Assembly: GCF_004349055.1 (NCBI RefSeq)
Contig: NZ_SMKX01000017.1
Coordinates: 26,014-90,013 of the forward strand
Direction of reading: 5' to 3'
DNA: 64,000 bases
Source: Kribbella antibiotica
GTDB lineage: Bacteria > Actinomycetota > Actinomycetes > Propionibacteriales > Kribbellaceae
The notes under the pieces were generated by a model, which saw only the letters and a list, made by a program, of their open reading frames with translations, made no database searches and was not told where the DNA came from. The position numbers were made by a program, and so were the translations under genes. Positions 25,379 through 38,514 of the stretch are shown here, in pieces (within the stretch, counting starts at the first letter, position 1; the number at the start of each line of letters is the position of its first letter).

Positions 25379-26959
25379 ATGCCAATCAGTCGCCGGGGCC
25401 TTCTGGCCGGCACTGCCGCTACCGGAGCGGGACTCGCAGTACCAACCACCGCAGCTGCCGTCAGCGTTGCGGGTGTCGCCGCGGGAGAGAAGATCCGGCC
25501 GGGCGACGTCCGGTACGCCGACCTGGCGCAACGCGGCCAGAACAAGCGCTTCACCGCCAAGCCCGAGTACGCCCGCGTGATTCAGTCGGCGGAGGACGCC
25601 GTACGGGCTGTGCAGGAGGCGGTTCGGTCCGGGAAGCGGATCGCGGTCCGCAGTGGCGGGCACTGTTTCGAGGACTTTGTCGACTCCAGCGACGTTCAGG
25701 TGCTGCTCGACATGTCGACGTTCGACGACGTCACCTTCGACGAGCGCTACCGGGCTTTCTCGATCGGGGTGGGCGCGACGCTGGAGAAGGTCTACAAGGA
25801 TCTGTTCTACGGCTGGGGTGTGACACTGCCTGCCGGTGGTTGCCTCGGTGTCGGTGCCGGCGGCCACTTTGCGGGCGGTGGGTATGGGCCGCTGTCGCGC
25901 AAATACGGATCGGTGGTGGACCACCTCTACGGGGTTGAGGTGGTTGTCGTCGACAAGCAGGGGCGGGCGCGACTGGTGGTTGCGACCCGGGACAACGCGC
26001 ACAAGGACCTGTGGTGGGCGCACACCGGAGGCGGCGGCGGGAACTTCGGCGTCGTCACCCGCTACCTGATGCGGTCGGCGGGCTCAACCGGCCGGACGCC
26101 CGCGGAGTCGTTGCCCAAGGCCCCTTCTGAGCTGCTGTCGAACATCATCGTCTACGACTGGAAGACGATCGGAAAGGCCGGCTTCGTCCGCGCCCTGCGG
26201 AACTTCTTCGACTTCTTCGAGGCCAACAACACGGCCGATTCGCCGTACGCGACCTTGTACAGCCCGTTCATCCTGTCGTCTGCGTCGGCCGGGAACTTCC
26301 TGATGTCGAACCAGCTCGACGCCTCGGTGCCGAACGCTGCCGCGCTGCTGCAGAAGTTCACCGACGCGATGCTCGCCGGGCTGGACCCGAAGCCCGTGGT
26401 GTATCCGGTCCCGGCCGGGCCGTTCCTGCTCAAGACGATCGAGCGATCGATCCCGGCCGGACCCAACACCACCCGCAACAAGTGGAAGGCCGGCTACCTG
26501 CGCAAGGGCTACACCGACACCCAGATCGAGCTCATCCACGACCGGCTGCACGACGCGGGCAACACCGCCGAGACCTCCGTCCTGTTCGTCCCGTACGGCG
26601 GCAAGGTGAACACCGTCAAGCCGGACGCGACCGCCACCGCGCAGCGCGACGTCATGTGCAAGATGGTGATGAGCATGAGCTGGAACGACGCGAGCGAGGA
26701 CGCCAAGAACGAGGCCTGGGCGCGGAAGATCTATGCCGACATCTACAAGGACACCGGGGGAGTGCCGGTGCCGAACGCGTTCAACGCCGGCTCGTACATC
26801 AACTATCCCGATGCCGACCTGGCCGATCCGGCGTTCAACAAGTCCGGGGTCCCGTGGCACGACCTGTACTACCTCGGCAACTACCCGCGGTTGCAGCAGA
26901 TCAAGGCGAAGTGGGACCCGCGCAACGTGTTCCACCACAAGCTGTCGATCCAACCCTGA
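25379..26959 (+). CDS. Tat-exported FAD-binding oxidoreductase (BBE type), second copy
   Basis: 526 residues. Twin-arginine signal SRRGLLAGTAATGAGLA. FAD-binding motifs RSGGHCFEDF (His95) and AGGCLGVGAGGHFAGGGYG (Cys155) preserve both covalent attachment positions. C terminus carries the BBE segment (YCL-like NYPRLQQIKAKWDPRNVF). It differs from the copy at 22098 in length and active-site surroundings, so it is a paralogue not a recent duplicate. ATG with GGGGAGAAC upstream. A GGTTCGAACC palindrome at 25345-25354 lies in its leader. Confidence 0.87.
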   Translation: MPISRRGLLAGTAATGAGLAVPTTAAAVSVAGVAAGEKIRPGDVRYADLAQRGQNKRFTAKPEYARVIQSAEDAVRAVQEAVRSGKRIAVRSGGHCFEDFVDSSDVQVLLDMSTFDDVTFDERYRAFSIGVGATLEKVYKDLFYGWGVTLPAGGCLGVGAGGHFAGGGYGPLSRKYGSVVDHLYGVEVVVVDKQGRARLVVATRDNAHKDLWWAHTGGGGGNFGVVTRYLMRSAGSTGRTPAESLPKAPSELLSNIIVYDWKTIGKAGFVRALRNFFDFFEANNTADSPYATLYSPFILSSASAGNFLMSNQLDASVPNAAALLQKFTDAMLAGLDPKPVVYPVPAGPFLLKTIERSIPAGPNTTRNKWKAGYLRKGYTDTQIELIHDRLHDAGNTAETSVLFVPYGGKVNTVKPDATATAQRDVMCKMVMSMSWNDASEDAKNEAWARKIYADIYKDTGGVPVPNAFNAGSYINYPDADLADPAFNKSGVPWHDLYYLGNYPRLQQIKAKWDPRNVFHHKLSIQP

Positions 26960-26962
26960 GTC

Positions 26963-28060
26963 TCACGAGCTCGGGTAGCGCTTCGCGAACCCCGGGCGCG
27001 ACTCCGTGCGGCTGAACTCGTCCACGAAGTCGTCCGCCAGCTGGAGGATCACCGCACGACCCTCGACGGTGGAGGCGAGCTCTGTAGGCAGCGCCGCCTC
27101 ACCGTGGAGGGCACCCAAGATGTTCCCGCAGATCGCGCCGGTGGAGTCGCTGTCCCCGCTGTGCGTTACTGCCAGCGCCAACGCATCCAGGACCTGCTCA
27201 GGCTCTTGATGGATGAGCGACACGTAGACCGGGATCGCCAGTGCCTCCTCGGCCACCCAGCCGCCGCCGAGCTGCTCGATGGTGGCCGGCCGGTGGGCGG
27301 GAGGCAGCGCCGCCAGCTCCCTGGCATCAGCTAGCGCGTTACTGGTCTCTTCGTGCCCCTCGTGTCGGGTTAGCAGCTCCGCGGCAGTGTCGAGCGCCGC
27401 ATCCAGCGTCGCGCCGCTGCAGATCCGATGGATGATCGCCGCGAGCGCACCGGAGGCGAGCTTCCCGCTCGGGTGCCCATGCGTGTATCCGGCTGCGGTC
27501 GCAGCAGAGTCGAAGACCCACTCCGTCTCGAAAGAGTCCGGCAGCAGCCCGAACGGCGCCACCCGCATCACGCCGCCGCAGCCCTTCGAGTCGTTCACCA
27601 CTTCCACGCCGTACTGCGTGATCCGCGGCCCGCCATGTCGCGAGCCGCGCAGTGCGGCCAGGCAGGTGCGCCCCGGGGCGCGGCGGGCGTACAGCCACTG
27701 CTCACCCTGCAGCCAGCCGTCGCGCTCACCAGTCGGGGCGGAATGCTGCTGGGTGTCCAGCCAGCGGTCGTAGGCGTGGTGTACGGGAGCCAGCGTTAGC
27801 CCGAGGCCGCGGTGCGCCCGGACGCTGGCCCGGATCAGCCCTTCGATCGTGAACAGCGTCATCTGGGTGTCGTCGGTGATCGTTCCCGGCGGCCAACCGG
27901 AGCCGCCGCTCACGAACGTCCGCAGCAGCTGCGGATGCTCCTTGCGGATCTTCGGCCCGCTCTCGAACTCCACCGGAGCGCCTAGCGCATCCCCGATCGC
28001 CCCACCCAAGAGAGACCCCCGAACCCGGTCCTGCCACGCAACTTCCGCCCCTGCCCTCAT
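26963..28060 (-). CDS. ADP-ribosylglycohydrolase-family protein
   Basis: 365 residues. The all-helical ADP-ribosyl hydrolase core has LLGGAIGDALGAPVEF, the metal-binding TDDTQM (62-67) and the late metal site HSGDSDSTG (about 302-310), which together coordinate two Mg2+. Family members remove ADP-ribose from proteins or crystallin-like relatives act on other substrates. Convergent with the second oxidoreductase gene, stops 3 nt apart. No partner ADP-ribosyltransferase is visible nearby. Confidence 0.9.
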   Translation of the reverse strand: MRAGAEVAWQDRVRGSLLGGAIGDALGAPVEFESGPKIRKEHPQLLRTFVSGGSGWPPGTITDDTQMTLFTIEGLIRASVRAHRGLGLTLAPVHHAYDRWLDTQQHSAPTGERDGWLQGEQWLYARRAPGRTCLAALRGSRHGGPRITQYGVEVVNDSKGCGGVMRVAPFGLLPDSFETEWVFDSAATAAGYTHGHPSGKLASGALAAIIHRICSGATLDAALDTAAELLTRHEGHEETSNALADARELAALPPAHRPATIEQLGGGWVAEEALAIPVYVSLIHQEPEQVLDALALAVTHSGDSDSTGAICGNILGALHGEAALPTELASTVEGRAVILQLADDFVDEFSRTESRPGFAKRYPSS

Positions 28061-28203
28061 GTCAGAAGCCTACGAGCATGCCAGAACCCTAGGAGATGGT
28101 GGTGCCAGCGCTACCCCCAAGACGGGATCTTGCGCCAGGGTGCAACCATTCGGGGACTTCTACGGTCGTAGTACCGAGAAACGACCGCGAGGAGCGCACC
28201 AGA

Positions 28204-28407
28204 ATGACTACCAGATTCCGCCGGAACGCCGCACGCGTGGCAGCTGCGGTGCTGGCGTCGACCGCGTTGACCGGCGCTGCCCTGGCCGGCGCGTCCGCCG
28301 CCACGGCGTCGACCGAATGCGACAAGTCCCCGATCGTCAAGACTTTCGACACCGTGCTGAAGTTCCGCAACGGCTTCAACTCCGACCAGGCACCGACCTG
28401 CCGCTGA
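28204..28407 (+). CDS. Small secreted peptide with two cysteines
   Basis: 67 residues: a signal peptide of about 35 residues (basic RFRRNAAR then VAAAVLASTALTGAALAGA) and a mature part of only about 30 residues with cysteines at 39 and 66, able to close one disulfide. ATG preceded by GAGGAGCGC. Not similar to any family I recognise. It lies between the divergent hydrolase gene and aroC. Confidence 0.65.
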   Translation: MTTRFRRNAARVAAAVLASTALTGAALAGASAATASTECDKSPIVKTFDTVLKFRNGFNSDQAPTCR

Positions 28408-28479
28408 GCGTGACTCTGTGGTGGGACCTGTGGTGAGACCGGGGTCCGGGCGGTCCGGCCGCCGTGGGAGGATGGCGGC

Positions 28480-29681
28480 ATGCTGCGCTGGCTCACCGCC
28501 GGCGAGTCGCACGGACAAGCGCTCGTCGCCGTACTCGAAGGTCTTCCCGCTGGGGTCCAGGTCACCACGGATGATGTGGCCGATGCCTTGGCCCGTCGTC
28601 GGCTCGGCTACGGCCGAGGCGCCCGGATGAAGTTCGAGCGGGACGAGGTGACATTTCTCGGCGGCTTCCGGCACGGGCTGACCATGGGCAGCCCCTGCGC
28701 GATCCAGGTCGGGAACACCGAGTGGCCGAAGTGGCAGCAGGTGATGAGCGCGGATCCGGTCGATCCCGCGACCCTCGCCGAGCTGGCCCGGAACGCTCCG
28801 CTGACGCGGCCGCGGCCCGGTCACGCCGACCTGGCGGGCATGCAGAAGTACGGGTTCGACGAGGCCCGGCCGGTGCTTGAGCGGGCCAGCGCGCGGGAGA
28901 CCGCGGCGCGGGTTGCGCTCGGCGAGGTCGCAGCCCGGTTCCTGAAGCAGGCGTACGGCGTGACGATCGTCAGCCACGTGGTCGAGCTCGGGACGGTCAA
29001 GGCGCCGTACGGCGTCATTCCGTCGTACGCCGATGTTGCCAAGCTGGACGAGGATCCGGTCCGCTGTCTCGACGCGGACGCGAGCAAGCAGATGATCGCC
29101 GAGATCGACGCCGCCCAGAAGGCCGGTGACACCCTCGGTGGTGTCGTCGAGGTCGTCGTGGACGGGCTTCCGCCGGGCCTCGGCAGCTACGTGCACTGGG
29201 ATCGGCGGCTGGATTCGAAGCTGGCTGGTGCGCTGATGGGCATCCAGGCGATCAAGGGTGTCGAGCTCGGTGACGGGTTCGACCTGGCCCGGACGCCGGG
29301 TTCGAAGGCACACGACGAGATCGTCGCCGAGGACGGCACGATTCGCCGGACCAGCGGTCGCTCCGGCGGGACCGAGGGCGGTATGAGCACCGGCGAGACG
29401 CTGCGCGTGCGCGCCGCGATGAAGCCGATCGCGACCGTGCCGCGGGCGCTGCGCACGATCGACACGAGCACGGGCGAGGCCGCGGCCGCGCATCACCAGC
29501 GTTCCGACGTCTGCGCCGTACCGGCTGCCGGGATCGTCGCCGAGGCGATGGTGGCGCTGGTGCTGGCCGAGGTTTCGCTGGAGAAGTTCGGCGGTGACTC
29601 GGTGACCGAGACATCGCGCAACCACAAGTCGTATCTGGCGGCGCTGCCGACCACGATCACGCCGCGGGAGTGGACCGAGCA

Positions 29682-29685
<4 letters not shown>
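28480..29685 (+). CDS. aroC: Chorismate synthase
   Basis: 401 residues; FMN-dependent elimination of phosphate from EPSP to give chorismate. Motifs: [40 protein letters not shown] [30 protein letters not shown] and [13 protein letters not shown]. Starts ATG 28480. Overlaps aroK (GTGA). Confidence 0.97.
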
Positions 29686-33248
<3,563 letters not shown>

Positions 33249-33273
33249 GACCCTCCTCGCAATCAACCCAGCC

Positions 33274-33302
33274 GCAAAAGATTAACCCGGTTAATCTTTT
33301 GC
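33274..33302. promoter_or_regulatory. 29-bp perfect palindrome between HelD-like and TetR genes
   Basis: Arms GCAAAAGATTAACC (33274-33287) and GGTTAATCTTTTGC (33289-33302) mirror each other exactly around one C. It is far AT-richer than its surroundings and lies 18 nt from the tetR start and 25 nt from the helicase start. Size, symmetry and position fit a TetR-family operator controlling both divergent genes; binding is inferred. Confidence 0.75.
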
Positions 33303-33320
33303 CTAGGTTAACATAGCGCC

Positions 33321-33911
33321 ATGGCCGGCCTGAGAGAGCGCAAGAAACAGCAGACGCACGACGCCCTGTCCGAGGCGGCGGTCGCGCTCTTCCTCGAGCG
33401 TGGCTTCGACGAGGTCTCCGTCAACGACATCGCGGCCGCCGCGGACGTCTCCAAACCGACGCTCTTCAAGTACTTCGCCACCAAGCAGGACCTGGTCATG
33501 CACCGCATCGCCGACCACCGCCACGAAGCGGCCAATGTCGTCCAGGCCTCGTCCGAGCCGCCGATCGAGGTCCTCGCCGCGCATTTCCGCACCGGTCTCA
33601 AGGAGCAGCAGCCGACCACCGGCCTGAGCGACCACCCACAGGTCCTCGCCTACTACAGCCTCGTCTTCAGTACGGCGGCGCTGGCCACCCGGCTCCGCGA
33701 GTTCATGGATGACGACGAGCGCGCGCTGGCCGCCGTACTGGGTGGTGATCTGCAGGCCGAACTGCTCGCGGCGCAGGTGCTCTCGACCCAGCGAATCCTG
33801 AGCTACCGCAACTGGAGCGCGATCTCGGCCGGTCAGTCGGCCGAGCAGCGGTACCCGGCCGCGCTGAGAGAGGCAGAGAGCGCTTTCTCGCTGATTCGCC
33901 CACTAGGCTGA
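33321..33911 (+). CDS. TetR/AcrR-family repressor
   Basis: 196 residues. N-terminal helix-turn-helix [52 protein letters not shown] is classic TetR; the C-terminal part is an all-helical ligand-binding domain ending in [16 protein letters not shown]. It most likely binds the adjacent 29-bp palindrome, regulating itself and the HelD-like ATPase. Only 5 nt before aroQ, so aroQ may be read from the same transcript. Confidence 0.9.
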   Translation: MAGLRERKKQQTHDALSEAAVALFLERGFDEVSVNDIAAAADVSKPTLFKYFATKQDLVMHRIADHRHEAANVVQASSEPPIEVLAAHFRTGLKEQQPTTGLSDHPQVLAYYSLVFSTAALATRLREFMDDDERALAAVLGGDLQAELLAAQVLSTQRILSYRNWSAISAGQSAEQRYPAALREAESAFSLIRPLG

Positions 33912-33916
33912 GTGCT

Positions 33917-34354
33917 GTGAGCAAGAGAGTGCTGGTGCTGAACGGACCGAACCTCGGACGACTGGGCTCCCGCGAGCCGGAGAAGTACGGCTCGGCGACG
34001 CTGGCCGATGTAGCGGCCGAATGCGAGAAGCTCGGGGCGGAATTCGGATTCGACGTCGAGCTGCGGCAGACCGACGACGAGGCCGAGCTGGTCGGCTGGC
34101 TCCACGAGGCCGCCGACGGCCGCATCCCGGTCGTCCTCAATCCCGCCGCGTTCACCCACTACTCGTACTCGCTGCGCGACGCGATCGCCCAGCGGACCGC
34201 CCCGCTGATCGAGATCCACCTCACCAACCCCGCCACCCGCGAGGAGTTCCGGCACACCAGCGTCGTCGCCGGCGTCGCCACCGGCACCATCGCCGGCTTC
34301 GGTCTTGACTCCTACCGTCTAGCCCTGCGCGCGCTCGTCAACCTCGACAGCTGA
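33917..34354 (+). CDS. aroQ: Type II 3-dehydroquinate dehydratase
   Basis: 145 residues; dehydrates 3-dehydroquinate to 3-dehydroshikimate. Motifs [18 protein letters not shown] (with catalytic Tyr in the flexible loop), [16 protein letters not shown], and [18 protein letters not shown] with the active-site His. GTG start. Separated from aroB by the HelD/TetR insertion. Confidence 0.95.
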   Translation: MSKRVLVLNGPNLGRLGSREPEKYGSATLADVAAECEKLGAEFGFDVELRQTDDEAELVGWLHEAADGRIPVVLNPAAFTHYSYSLRDAIAQRTAPLIEIHLTNPATREEFRHTSVVAGVATGTIAGFGLDSYRLALRALVNLDS

Positions 34355-34630
34355 AACTGGCACAACTTCGCTGCCCCTTCGTGCATCAAGGGGAGTAGAG
34401 GGCTGCGTCCTGATGGGGGAGTTTCCGGGCGCGGAAGGTCAAGAGATCGGGGTGAGACGCCGGTGAAACGCCGGTGCTTCACGCTTAGCGGTGGATCGTG
34501 ACCCCGCCGGTGTCGGCTCTTAAGGCTGGCTGAAGGTGCAAGGGCACGATCGGAATCGACGATTTTGGGGGTTCGTGTGACTACGGATTCGATCCGTTCC
34601 GTTCAACAACGCTCTGGGGGAGTACCGAGG

Positions 34631-35299
34631 ATGACGACGCAGCAACGTATTCCGGTGTGGGTGAAGGCGCTGGACCCGCTGTCGCAGTTCGGGTTGGTGC
34701 ACGCACTCAGGCAGCGGCCGGAGGTCGCGTTGATCAGTGACGCCGAGCTGACGGCACTGATGGCGAAGCAGCAGGACCAGCGCACCGCCCCGCCAGTGGT
34801 CGCGTTGGTCGCAGTTGACGCTCTGGATGCCGGTGCGGTTCAGGTGCTCCGCGCCGCAACACAAAAGGGATGTCGCCGGACTGTGCTGATCGGCAGCACG
34901 ATCGACGACGACGCATTGATGACGGCAGTCGAGCTGGGGGTGTCCGGAGTCCTGAGGCGGACCGAGGCGACGGCCGACCGCATCGTTCACCTGCTGCAGG
35001 CCGCCGCCGCCGGCGACGGAAGCCTGCCGCCGGATCTGCTGGGCCGGTTGCTCGGTCAGGTGTCGCGCATGCAGCGGCACGTGCTGGCACCGCGCGGGCT
35101 GTCCCACACCGGTCTGTCCGACCGCGAGACGCAGGTACTGCGCCTGGTGGCCGACGGGAAGGACACCCAGGAGATCGCCCGGGAGCTCTCCTACTCCGAG
35201 CGGACGGTGAAGAACGTCCTGCACGACGTCACCAGCCGTCTGCAGCTGAAGAACCGCTCGCACGCTGTCGCTTACGCGCTGCGTGAGGGCCTCATCTGA
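34631..35299 (+). CDS. LuxR-type response-regulator-like transcription factor
   Basis: 222 residues. The N-terminal receiver-like domain (VWVKALDPLSQFGLVHALRQ... VLIGSTIDDDALMTAVELGVSGVLRR) keeps the fold but its phospho-acceptor region reads ALVAVDAL, so phosphorylation is doubtful. The C-terminal LuxR helix-turn-helix is clear: LSDRETQVLRLVADGKDTQEIARELSYSERTVKNVLHDV. ATG 34631 is taken with GGGGGAG 8 nt upstream; GTG 34577 would add 18 residues. Preceded by a 276-nt non-coding stretch and followed by a terminator. Confidence 0.85.
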   Translation: MTTQQRIPVWVKALDPLSQFGLVHALRQRPEVALISDAELTALMAKQQDQRTAPPVVALVAVDALDAGAVQVLRAATQKGCRRTVLIGSTIDDDALMTAVELGVSGVLRRTEATADRIVHLLQAAAAGDGSLPPDLLGRLLGQVSRMQRHVLAPRGLSHTGLSDRETQVLRLVADGKDTQEIARELSYSERTVKNVLHDVTSRLQLKNRSHAVAYALREGLI

Positions 35300-35317
35300 T
35301 CCATCCGCTACTACCCG

Positions 35318-35347
35318 CCGGCCCTCGCACCTGCGAGGGCCGGTTCT
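35318..35347 (+). terminator. Intrinsic terminator after the LuxR-type gene
   Basis: Perfect 11-bp stem CCGGCCCTCGC (35318-35328) and GCGAGGGCCGG (35333-35343) with an ACCT loop, followed by TTCT. The short T-run is usual for high-GC actinobacteria. Confidence 0.75.
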
Positions 35348-35484
35348 AGCGGCTAGGACCGGCCGGCCGCGACTTGCAATCAACCTTGCACAAGAGATCT
35401 TGAGTAATCGCTGGGGCGGTTCGGAGCTAGAGATCGAAGTGCGAGTAGCTCCACAACGACAGCCGATCGGGCAGCCGGGTGGCT

Positions 35485-36087
35485 CTAGTAGCCCACGGTG
35501 AAGCGCCGGCCATGGTGCTTTGCCCGTTCGGCCTCGTCGACGAGCGCCATGGCGAAGTCCTCCATCGAGATGGACGACGTGCCGTCTGTCGTGACCACCA
35601 GCTCGTCGGTACCCAGTCGATAGGTGCCTGTCCGGACGCCTGGTTCCAGGAGGTCCGGGGGACTGACGTAGGTCCAGTCGACATCGTTGGATGCCTTGAC
35701 CAGGTCGAACTGCTCGTTGCAGGCCACGGCAATCGGTCGGTACTCGTCGGGGAAGCCCGGCTGCTCGACGAGGGTCCGGCCGGTGCCTGGGACGGTCAGA
35801 CTGGCTGCCCCGCCGACCAGGATCAGCCGGATCCCACTGAAGCGCAGTCCGTTCAGAAGCCCCATGGCCGCCAGTACCAGCTCGCTTTCCTGACCTGCCT
35901 GCGGTCTGGTCGCGCTGATGACCACATCGTGCCCCTGGGAAAGCTCAGCCACGTCGCCGGAGTCGGAGGCGTCGCCTCGCGGAGTTCCGGTCCTGCTGAC
36001 GGCAGTCACCTGATGGCCGCGATTGCGGGCTTCTTGGGTGACGCGGCTGCCAACTGCGCCAGTGGCGCCGAAGACGAGGATGCGCAT
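35485..36087 (-). CDS. NAD(P)-binding SDR/NmrA-like protein
   Basis: 200 residues. N-terminal Rossmann motif RILVFGATGAVGSRVTQEARNRGHQVTAVSR, and a central YRPIAVACNEQFDLVKASNDVDWTYVSPP typical of atypical SDRs with NAD(P)H-binding (YwnB/BVR-B-like) function. Substrate unknown. ATG 36087 is favoured with GGAAGG 8 nt upstream. Starts 2 nt after the EamA gene stop, so it is in the MarR-controlled unit. Confidence 0.85.
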   Translation of the reverse strand: MRILVFGATGAVGSRVTQEARNRGHQVTAVSRTGTPRGDASDSGDVAELSQGHDVVISATRPQAGQESELVLAAMGLLNGLRFSGIRLILVGGAASLTVPGTGRTLVEQPGFPDEYRPIAVACNEQFDLVKASNDVDWTYVSPPDLLEPGVRTGTYRLGTDELVVTTDGTSSISMEDFAMALVDEAERAKHHGRRFTVGY

Positions 36088-36089
36088 GT

Positions 36090-37001
36090 CTAGCACCTTC
36101 CAGCGGTAGCAGGAATGAGAGCCGGAGTCGCAGTCGCAGGCTTGGTGGGGCGCCTGCGGAGTTGGGCGGTGACTAGGGCGACCAGAACGATCAGACCGCC
36201 GATCAGCTGGGCTGTGGAGAGGCGCTGGTCCAGTACGAGCCAGCCGAGGAGTGTCGCGACCACTGGACTGAGTAGACCGAGGAAGGTGACGTCGGTCGGG
36301 CCCAGTGCGCGTAGTCCGCGGAACCAGAGGGCGTAGGCCAGGGCCGAGCCAATGATGGTCAGGTAGGCGTAGCCACCGAGATTGGCCAGCGTGAGGTGGG
36401 CCGGGAGCCCGCCTTCCACCAGGTAGGCGACCGGCAGCAGGACCAGTCCGCCAGCCACGAGCTGCCAGCCAGTGGTGGCGAGCAGGGGAGCGGGGGACGT
36501 CCAGCGCTTACTCAGTACGACGCCCAGCGCCATCACGACGGCACCACCGACTGCAGCGAGCACTCCGACCATGTCCAGTCGCGCATCTGCCCGCAGTACC
36601 AGCAGGCTGACACCGAACACACCGGCGATCGCAGCGAGCACCTTCCGGGTCGAGAGGCGCTCTTTGAGCAGACCGGTCGACAGCATCATCACCACGAGCG
36701 GCTGAATCGCACCGACGGTGGCTGCGACCCCACCGGGCAGCCGGTAGGCCCCGACGAACAGTAGGGCGAAGAAGGCGCCGATGTTCAGCGTGCCCAGCAC
36801 CAGTGAGCGCCACCACCAGACGCCTTGCGGCAGCTTCCGGGTGATCGCGATCAGCAGCAGCCCGGCCGGCAGTGCGCGGATCACCGCGGCGAGCAGCGGA
36901 CGGTGGGGCGGAAGCAGCTCAGTCGTGACCAGGTACGTCGTACCCCAGAGCATCGGTGTGATGGCGGTGACGAGAAGGAGAGCCAGGCGATTGTTTAGCA
37001 C
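36090..37001 (-). CDS. EamA-family (DMT superfamily) transporter
   Basis: About 303 residues with ten predicted membrane helices and the duplicated EamA repeat. Landmarks: LLVTAITPMLWGTTYLV, GAIQPLVVMMLSTGLLKERLSTRKVLAAIAGVFGV and SALAYALWFRGLRALGPTDVTFLGLLSPVVATLLGWLVLDQ. It probably exports a small metabolite. The start is uncertain: GTG 37001 has no ribosome binding site and sits on a MarR-site copy, which suggests a leaderless message. Divergent from marR. Confidence 0.8.
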   Translation of the reverse strand: MLNNRLALLLVTAITPMLWGTTYLVTTELLPPHRPLLAAVIRALPAGLLLIAITRKLPQGVWWWRSLVLGTLNIGAFFALLFVGAYRLPGGVAATVGAIQPLVVMMLSTGLLKERLSTRKVLAAIAGVFGVSLLVLRADARLDMVGVLAAVGGAVVMALGVVLSKRWTSPAPLLATTGWQLVAGGLVLLPVAYLVEGGLPAHLTLANLGGYAYLTIIGSALAYALWFRGLRALGPTDVTFLGLLSPVVATLLGWLVLDQRLSTAQLIGGLIVLVALVTAQLRRRPTKPATATPALIPATAGRC

Positions 37002-37051
37002 TAAGATAAAGTAGCTCAGCGCTAAGAGACTTTGCAATAGCTCAGCGCTAA
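36995..37051. promoter_or_regulatory. Three palindromic MarR-type operator sites
   Basis: Three copies of the palindromic 10-mer TYAGCRCTAA lie between the divergent genes: TTAGCACTAA (36995-37004), TCAGCGCTAA (37016-37025) and TCAGCGCTAA (37042-37051), the last two as part of an identical AGCTCAGCGCTAAG. Spacings are 21 and 26 bp. They cover both likely promoters and the putative GTG start of the transporter. MarR binding is inferred from position. Confidence 0.65.
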
Positions 37052-37074
37052 GCAACCTGGACTACTGTGGGGGC

Positions 37075-37572
37075 ATGCCCGACCATGTCGACCAGATCCT
37101 CGAGCAGTGGGCCGAGCAGCGTCCGGACCTGGACGCCTCGCCGATGGCCATCATTGGCCGGCTCAAACGGCTGGCTCAGCTCGCCGACAACGAACTGCGC
37201 CGGAACTTCGCCCGGCATGACCTGGATGCGGCGTCATTCGACGTACTGGCCACGTTGCGCCGCAGCAATGCCGAGCACAGCCTCACGCCGGCCGGTCTGA
37301 TGCGGTCGTCGATGGTGACGTCGGGTGCGATCACCCAGCGGCTGGACCGGCTGGAGGCGCGCGGCCTGGTGAGCCGCAAGCCCAGCGAGACCGACGGGCG
37401 CGGTGTGCAGGTGACCCTGACCGCAGCGGGGCGTCAGCTCATCGACGGTGTCCTGCCGACGCATCTCGACACCGAAGAGCGCTTGCTGGCAGGACTGTCC
37501 AAGCCAGAGCGCGAGCGACTCGCAGACACCCTGCGGGCGCTGCTTGAGTCGCTCGGCGACAAAACGGACTGA
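37075..37572 (+). CDS. MarR-family transcriptional regulator
   Basis: 165 residues. Winged helix-turn-helix core: FDVLATLRRS, LTPAGLMRSSMVTSGAITQRLDRLEARGLVSRKPSETDGRGVQVTLTAAGRQLID, with the basic wing RKPSETDGRG. ATG. Divergent from the EamA gene, with three repeated operator sites between, so autoregulation and control of the exporter are likely. Confidence 0.9.
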   Translation: MPDHVDQILEQWAEQRPDLDASPMAIIGRLKRLAQLADNELRRNFARHDLDAASFDVLATLRRSNAEHSLTPAGLMRSSMVTSGAITQRLDRLEARGLVSRKPSETDGRGVQVTLTAAGRQLIDGVLPTHLDTEERLLAGLSKPERERLADTLRALLESLGDKTD

Positions 37573-38385
37573 CTACTGGTTGCCGGTCGGCCGGGGCGGG
37601 TTCCGGACGGTCTGCCAGAGCTCGTCCATGTCGGAGCGGTCCTCGGGCTCCGGGGTGTCCACCCAGCCGCTGGCCCAGGTCTCCTCGTCGCGGTCCAGGT
37701 TGAACATCGAATCCGCGATGGCCGCAGAACCGACGTACCGCTTCTCTTCGTCGACAGGTGCGCTAGAGGGCTCAGCAGTCTTGCTGGCGGCCGGGGCGAC
37801 CAGGTTGCGGGCGTACTGCTGCGCTGCGAGCAGTCCCAGATCCAGCTCGTCGGACAGCACCCGGACTGCGGTCACCTCGTTGCCGGCCTTCATCAGGTCG
37901 CGCACCCGGGCGTCCAGATTCGGCTTCGGCTGTGGCCCGCGCTGCTGGTAGTTGTGTGCCGGTGCGGCAGGCTGCCAAGTGGCCGGCGGCTGATAGGTCG
38001 GCTGATACGGACCAGCCTGGTACGGCGCCTGCTGGGGCGGACCCTGCTGGAACTGCTGGGGTGCAGCCGCCTGACCGGGAGACGACCGCTCGCCGTAGTG
38101 CGCTGGCTGGCGCCCGGCCTGCATGAGCGCCTGGAGTGCCGCAGCGACCTGCTGGCTGCCCTGGACCGTCCCGGATTGCTGTCCCACCGGAGGACCGGAC
38201 TGACCCTGGGCCTGGGTGAACTGGCCCTGGAACTGGACCGGCTGATTGCCGCCCTGCTGGGCCTGAATGCGCTCGATCATCTTCTGCATCCGCGCATTCG
38301 GCTGCCCGCTCGAACTGTTCTGTTTCTTGATCGCCCCGACGATCGCCACAAGAACCATGATCACGATGAAGATCGCGAATTCCAT
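37573..38385 (-). CDS. Membrane-anchored Gln/Pro-rich protein with L7/L12-like C-terminal motif
   Basis: 270 residues. A single N-terminal membrane helix ([17 protein letters not shown]), then about 150 residues rich in Gln, Pro, Tyr and Ala, presumably disordered. Residues near 180-220 contain [36 protein letters not shown], resembling the small helical domain of ribosomal L7/L12 C termini. ATG 38385 preceded by AGGAGG. It occupies the spot where pepQ lies next to efp in mycobacteria. Function unknown. Convergent with marR. Confidence 0.75.
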   Translation of the reverse strand: MEFAIFIVIMVLVAIVGAIKKQNSSSGQPNARMQKMIERIQAQQGGNQPVQFQGQFTQAQGQSGPPVGQQSGTVQGSQQVAAALQALMQAGRQPAHYGERSSPGQAAAPQQFQQGPPQQAPYQAGPYQPTYQPPATWQPAAPAHNYQQRGPQPKPNLDARVRDLMKAGNEVTAVRVLSDELDLGLLAAQQYARNLVAPAASKTAEPSSAPVDEEKRYVGSAAIADSMFNLDRDEETWASGWVDTPEPEDRSDMDELWQTVRNPPRPTGNQ

Positions 38386-38514
38386 GCCCGGCCTCCTGGT
38401 GGTCAAGGTCTTGGGCACCAGGGTAGGCGCTACGAGTGGCGCAAGTCGGAAGATCACGTCTCCGACCGCTACAATCCGGTGTTACCGCTGATCGATTTCG
38501 AAGGGTATACCCGC

